From positions 1-20,332 of the forward strand of contig JWZX01002607.1 in NCBI GenBank assembly GCA_001275005.1: DNA of 20,332 bases. Reading direction: 5' to 3'. The notes below the pieces were generated by a model, which saw only the letters and a program-made list of their open reading frames with translations, made no database searches and had not been told where the DNA came from. Position numbers and translations under genes: made by a program. Source of the stretch: Chrysochromulina tobinii. Lineage: Eukaryota > Haptophyta > Prymnesiales > Chrysochromulinaceae. Below, one piece after another: positions 18,910 to 20,332 of the stretch. Position 1 is the stretch's first letter, and each line of letters begins with the position of its first letter.

Positions 18910-20332
18910 ATGGCGGCAGCCGTGGCTGCGCTTCGCGCTATCGTTGGCGACGGCCCGTCGGACGCGACCTTATTAGCTCTGCTGCAGCGTTGCCGCGGCG
19001 ACACGAGCGCCGCAATAAATTGCTTCTTCGAGGACGACCAAGCAATTATGTCGCAGCCTCAAAAGCCACGCCCGTCGCCCACGTGTGTGTGGCCTCGCTA
19101 CCTCGGTAGCCTCGTCGTCGCCGCTTTTTCAACCGTGCGAACCGATGAGCCCGTCCACGAGGGTGATCCCGTGGAGCTGCTTGAGTCCGCCAAGCAGCCG
19201 CTGCGCTTCAGGCGACCGCATGACCGCTCCGCCATGGGCCGGCTCGATTCAGGCGCTGCTCGCTTCTTGCAGCCACTACTCGCAGACGGAAAGCTCGTGG
19301 TGCACGCCGTCGTCGCGGGATCGTATCCGAGGCTCGAGCTGATGGCATCACTTGAGCTACGCCTGCGGATCGAGGTGACGCGCGCAGCGTTTACCGACGC
19401 GGTGGCCGAGAGCCAGATGCACATAGATGGTGTGACAGAGCGAGAGCTCGCCTTCGTTCGCCTGCTCGACGCGCTCCGGCTGAGGCCGCTCGGCGGCGGG
19501 GGTGAAGCCAGCGCTGCCGACGGAGCTACAGGCCGAACTAGCGTCGAAGCTGGCGACGGCGCCTGGGACGGCATCAAGGCGGCGGCGGACGACGAAAGGG
19601 CATCAGGAGCAGCAGCAGCAGCAGCAGCAGCAGCGGCAGCAGCAGCAGCGGCAGCAGCAGCCAGTATCGAAAAGGCGGAGGTCGAGCCTGCGACCGCGCC
19701 GGCGGCCGAGGTAGCGGCCGCGCCGGCAATGGTGGAGCAGATGCCAACGGCCAGGATGGAACCTCCATGGAGCCATGGAGCTTCAATGGCAATGGAGGTG
19801 GAAGTGACCAGGGTGGCCTTGGAGGTGGCTGCGGTGGGGGAGGTCAAACCTGCGGCCACGCCGGCGGCGGCGATGGAAGAGGCGGCAATCGTGGACGACG
19901 ACGAGGTAGTAGTGCTACGCATGAGCAGTCGGCAGGAACGCGATGCGGAGGGCTTCGCCTCCGCCATTGAACTCGATGACGACGACGGCTCGCCGCCGCC
20001 GCTTCCTACCTCCGATGCCTCGGCCACCGTCTTGCCCCCTGCCACAGCCGCCCACGCTCTTGTTAGCTCGCCAGCCTCCACCGCTGCTGACTCGACTGCG
20101 GCATGGACGGCCGAACAGCGCGCACGTGCCGAAGCGAACCGGATTCGAGCGCTCGAGCGCAAGCGAAGGCGAGAAGGAGCGGCGGACCAGGTGCCAGCGG
20201 TCGCTCTGTCCGCCCTGTCTGCTTCGCTTGCGCCGCTTGCGCCGCTTGCGCCGCTTGCGCCGCTTGCGCCGCTTGCGCCGCTTGCGCCGCTTGCGCCGCT
20301 TGCGCCGCTTGCGCCGCTTGCGCCGCTTGCGC
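18910..20332 (+). CDS. RAD5: RAD5/HLTF-like DNA damage tolerance protein, N-terminal part (3' partial)
   Basis: Frame 1 is open from ATG 18910 to the window end (474 codons, no stop). Residues 7-38 (ALRAIVGDGPSDATLLALLQ, then RCRGDTSAAINCFFED) match the UBA-like N-terminus of plant RAD5A. Residues about 59-165 form a HIRAN domain: RYLGSLVVAAFST, EGDPVELL, MGRLDSGAARFLQPLLADGK. HIRAN binds 3' DNA ends and supports fork reversal. A disordered linker follows with an 18-Ala run (234-251), a SIM-like motif DDDEVVVL (329-336), an RPA32-binding-like helix WTAEQRARAEANRIRALERK (399-418), and an L-A-P repeat (from 440). The SNF2 helicase and RING expected of Rad5, which polyubiquitylates PCNA, lie beyond the edge. 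Without them, another HIRAN protein is possible but less likely. The frame is open a little upstream of the ATG, but I found no earlier ATG there. Confidence 0.85.
   Translation, partial: MAAAVAALRAIVGDGPSDATLLALLQRCRGDTSAAINCFFEDDQAIMSQPQKPRPSPTCVWPRYLGSLVVAAFSTVRTDEPVHEGDPVELLESAKQPLRFRRPHDRSAMGRLDSGAARFLQPLLADGKLVVHAVVAGSYPRLELMASLELRLRIEVTRAAFTDAVAESQMHIDGVTERELAFVRLLDALRLRPLGGGGEASAADGATGRTSVEAGDGAWDGIKAAADDERASGAAAAAAAAAAAAAAAAAASIEKAEVEPATAPAAEVAAAPAMVEQMPTARMEPPWSHGASMAMEVEVTRVALEVAAVGEVKPAATPAAAMEEAAIVDDDEVVVLRMSSRQERDAEGFASAIELDDDDGSPPPLPTSDASATVLPPATAAHALVSSPASTAADSTAAWTAEQRARAEANRIRALERKRRREGAADQVPAVALSALSASLAPLAPLAPLAPLAPLAPLAPLAPLAPLAPLAPLA
19609..19662 (+). repeat. GCA/GCG trinucleotide repeat encoding 18 Ala
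   Basis: Eighteen consecutive Ala codons (mostly GCA, two GCG, ending GCC) lie in the linker of the RAD5-like protein. The same DNA is (CAG)n in another frame; the protein context shows that Ala is the translated reading. Confidence 0.9.
20227..20332 (+). repeat. 9-bp minisatellite (CTTGCGCCG)n, in frame, reaching the window end
   Basis: Nearly 12 identical copies with no mismatch encode Leu-Ala-Pro repeats in the RAD5-like linker. The perfect identity implies recent expansion or contraction, and the array is cut by the window edge. Confidence 0.95.

Noticed and set aside
19502-19714. Poly-Gln reading of the GCA/CAG repeat
   Set aside because: It is in another frame with a short ORF. The Ala reading lies within the conserved RAD5-like frame.
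19098-20162. 354-codon Ala/Ser-rich open frame on the - strand
   Set aside because: It is the shadow of the RAD5-like gene. The + strand has the UBA-like and HIRAN domains, while this frame is low complexity.
20227-20332. CRISPR-like array
   Set aside because: The units are 9 bp with no spacers, in frame within a coding sequence, and the genome is eukaryotic.

Overview
The window looks like nuclear DNA from a GC-rich, intron-poor, plastid-bearing protist. A haptophyte (Prymnesium, Chrysochromulina or Emiliania type) is my first guess; a pelagophyte or dinoflagellate is not excluded. The reasons are strongly GC-biased third codon positions, very long exons, a eukaryote-only VPS13, a Rad5/HLTF-type protein, and a DUF177 protein with a signal-peptide-like leader. 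Several protein modules also look like types I associate with algal genomes: a proline-rich ectodomain, 'LNG' modules and a SAP-like motif. There is no bacterial operon structure, ribosome-binding site, tRNA, rRNA or CRISPR array.

Layout. (1) 1-3678 (+): the 3' part of a single-pass membrane protein with a Pro-rich ectodomain, a transmembrane helix, a charged helix with IQ-like motifs and a long repetitive cytoplasmic tail. Its first 270 bases change reading frame twice. (2) 3989-4648 (-): a small DUF177/YceD-family protein, probably organelle-targeted, convergent with (1) and divergent from (3). (3) 4884-16247 (+): a complete VPS13 lipid-transfer protein of about 3,780 residues. It has the chorein N-terminus, all six VAB repeats, the VPS13/ATG2-like C-terminal region and a PH-like end. 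Extra modules interrupt or follow the VAB domain: an 'NG-Y' module, two 'LNG' modules, a dysferlin (DysF) domain and a SAP-like motif. Two frame switches occur near its 5' end. (4) 16773 or 16866 to 18578 (+): an unrecognised protein with three 'ATPED..RMK' repeats and a C-terminal coiled coil. (5) 18910 to the window end (+): the N-terminal part of a RAD5/HLTF-like protein with UBA-like and HIRAN domains, then a SIM-like and an RPA32-binding-like motif. The expected SNF2 helicase and RING lie outside.

The most unusual non-coding structure is a pair of related 160-188 bp sequences in opposite orientation, at 16568-16727 and 18664-18851. They bracket gene 4, and each lies just upstream of a start codon (gene 4 and gene 5). 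Both window ends lie in tandem repeats (Pro-codon repeats at the left, a 9-bp minisatellite at the right), so the window may be a whole contig ended by repeats.

The five genes do not form an obvious pathway. The strongest leads are the remodelled VPS13 VAB region (a DysF domain fused into VPS13), the inverted repeats, and the repair-protein linker motifs in gene 5.
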